Assembly: GCA_015487335.1 (NCBI GenBank)
Contig: WFPZ01000212.1
Coordinates: forward strand, 1-6,170
Length of the DNA: 6,170 bases
DNA from: Paracoccaceae bacterium
GTDB lineage: Bacteria > Pseudomonadota > Alphaproteobacteria > Rhodobacterales > Rhodobacteraceae
Direction of reading: 5' to 3'
Position 1 is the first letter of the stretch. Each line of letters opens with the position of its first letter. The notes under the pieces were generated by a model. It was given only the letters and a program-made list of their open reading frames with translations, was not told the origin of the DNA and made no database searches. Both the position numbers and the translations under genes were made by a program. Below are positions 5,755-6,170 of the stretch, piece by piece.

Positions 5755-5771
5755 TGGTGCGGTCGAGAAGA
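5755..5771 (-). repeat. tRNA-Leu 3' end copy (proximal att-like site)
   Basis: This is the in-gene partner of the 17-base repeat at 4272-4288. It covers the CCA, discriminator, acceptor 3' strand and part of the T-stem of tRNA-Leu(GAG). The tRNA stays intact here, as expected when an element brings its own copy of the 3' end. Confidence 0.75.
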
Positions 5772-5841
5772 CTCGAACTTCCACGGGTGTTACCCCACAG
5801 CGACCTCAACGCTGCGCGTCTACCAATTCCGCCACGACCGC
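5755..5841 (-). tRNA. tRNA-Leu (anticodon GAG)
   Basis: An 87-base class II tRNA with encoded CCA. The acceptor stem is GCGGTCG paired with CGACCGC (seven perfect pairs), with discriminator A. The anticodon stem CAGCG/CGCTG encloses loop TTGAGGT, so the anticodon is GAG (5807-5805), decoding CUC and CUU. A long variable arm (GGGT, AAC, ACCC) and the D-arm sequence AATTGGTAGACGC are typical of leucine tRNAs. The T-arm is GGAAG, TTCGAGT, CTTCT. All stems are intact, so the gene should be functional. Its 3' end is the likely integration target of the segment to its left. Confidence 0.97.
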
Positions 5842-5865
5842 ACTGTCATTGGCCTGGTGGGCCGC

Positions 5866-5894
5866 TACATAGCGAAGCCCATTGGCGATGTGAA
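5866..5894 (-). promoter_or_regulatory. Candidate promoter of tRNA-Leu
   Basis: On the minus strand TTCACA (5894-5889, five of six to TTGACA) is followed after exactly 17 bases by TATGTA (5871-5866, matching TAT of TATAAT). The -10 box ends 24 bases before the mature 5' end of the tRNA, leaving room for a short processed leader. Spacing and position are right; the -10 match is modest. Confidence 0.45.
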
Positions 5895-5974
5895 GAGGGA
5901 AATGACGCTTCCCTTTGACATCCGCCCCGGCAGGTGCGATGGCCTTGCCGACAGCCCGGACCGGAGCAGACGAT

Positions 5975-6170
5975 ATGCCTCAGTGGCTCGTGTCAGATGG
6001 CCTCACCCCCTACCCCGAAGCGCTTGCCTTCATGGAAGAGCGTGCCGCGGCGATCCGCGATGGCTCCGCCGACGAGCTGATCTGGCTGGTCGAGCATCCG
6101 CCGCTTTACACCGCCGGCACCTCGGCCAGGCCCGCCGATCTGACCGACCCGAACCGCTTTCCCGTCTACC
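5975..6170 (+). CDS. lipB: Lipoyl(octanoyl) transferase LipB (N-terminal part)
   Basis: First 65 codons of octanoyl-[acyl-carrier-protein]:protein N-octanoyltransferase, which moves octanoate from ACP to the lipoyl domains of 2-oxoacid dehydrogenases and the glycine cleavage H protein. It is the first step of lipoate synthesis and takes place in the cytoplasm. The product begins MPQWLVSDGLTPYPEAL. The diagnostic LipB block is at 38-51 (LVEHPPLYTAGTSA), followed by RFPVY just before the conserved glycine/arginine stretch, which is cut off. The catalytic Lys and Cys lie outside the window. GGAG eight bases upstream supports the ATG at 5975. An in-frame ATG at 5939 would add 12 residues but has a poorer ribosome-binding site. 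The gene is divergent from tRNA-Leu. Confidence 0.95.
   Translation, partial: MPQWLVSDGLTPYPEALAFMEERAAAIRDGSADELIWLVEHPPLYTAGTSARPADLTDPNRFPVY

Noticed and set aside
5523..5918. Plus-strand open frame of 131 codons overlapping the tRNA
   Set aside because: It reads through the full antisense of tRNA-Leu and has no ribosome-binding site or recognisable product.
5915..5943. Perfect TTGACA as a lipB promoter
   Set aside because: The -35 match is exact (5915-5920), but no acceptable -10 box lies 16-19 bases downstream, where the sequence reads GATGGC. It may be chance.
1..6170. CRISPR arrays, insertion-sequence ends, integrase genes and rRNA
   Set aside because: No regularly spaced repeats, no transposase or recombinase motifs in any frame, and no rRNA sequence were seen.

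Overview
The window looks like chromosomal DNA of an alphaproteobacterium, most likely a member of the Rhodobacterales. The evidence is high G+C in the conserved genes (42 of 60 bases in a hand count of 2281-2340), a LipB N-terminus of the type I associate with that order, and a PotABCD-like transport operon of a type common there. The genus cannot be read from the sequence.

From the left edge to about 4040, everything lies on the minus strand and forms one ABC-importer operon. Read in transcription order it encodes an ATPase (4040-2946), a periplasmic binding protein (2869-1799), a small DUF1330-family protein (1741-1451), a first permease with a large periplasmic insertion (1454-204), and a second permease whose first 37 codons are in the window (113-1). 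Together they make a complete importer of the spermidine/putrescine (PotABCD) class, although the substrate cannot be told from sequence. DUF1330 and permease 1 overlap by 4 bases. A perfect 10-bp GC hairpin with a GCAA loop sits directly behind the binding-protein gene. A possible 26-codon ORF lies between the two permeases.

From 4272 to 5754 the character changes. Base composition drops sharply (70% G+C in 4201-4260, 43% in 4281-4340). The only clear gene is a 340-residue Mrr-type restriction endonuclease on the minus strand (5504-4482). This stretch is bounded on the right by a tRNA-Leu(GAG) gene (5841-5755, minus) and on the left by a 17-base exact copy of that tRNA's 3' end, including the encoded CCA (4272-4288), in the same orientation. 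That is the signature of DNA integrated into the 3' end of a tRNA gene. I interpret the 1.5-kb segment as a minimal defence cassette or island remnant, with one restriction gene and no integrase. This is the most interesting feature of the window.

To the right of the tRNA, a 133-bp spacer carries a plausible tRNA promoter and leads to the start of lipB (5975 onward, plus strand, cut by the window edge), a lipoate-biosynthesis housekeeping gene.
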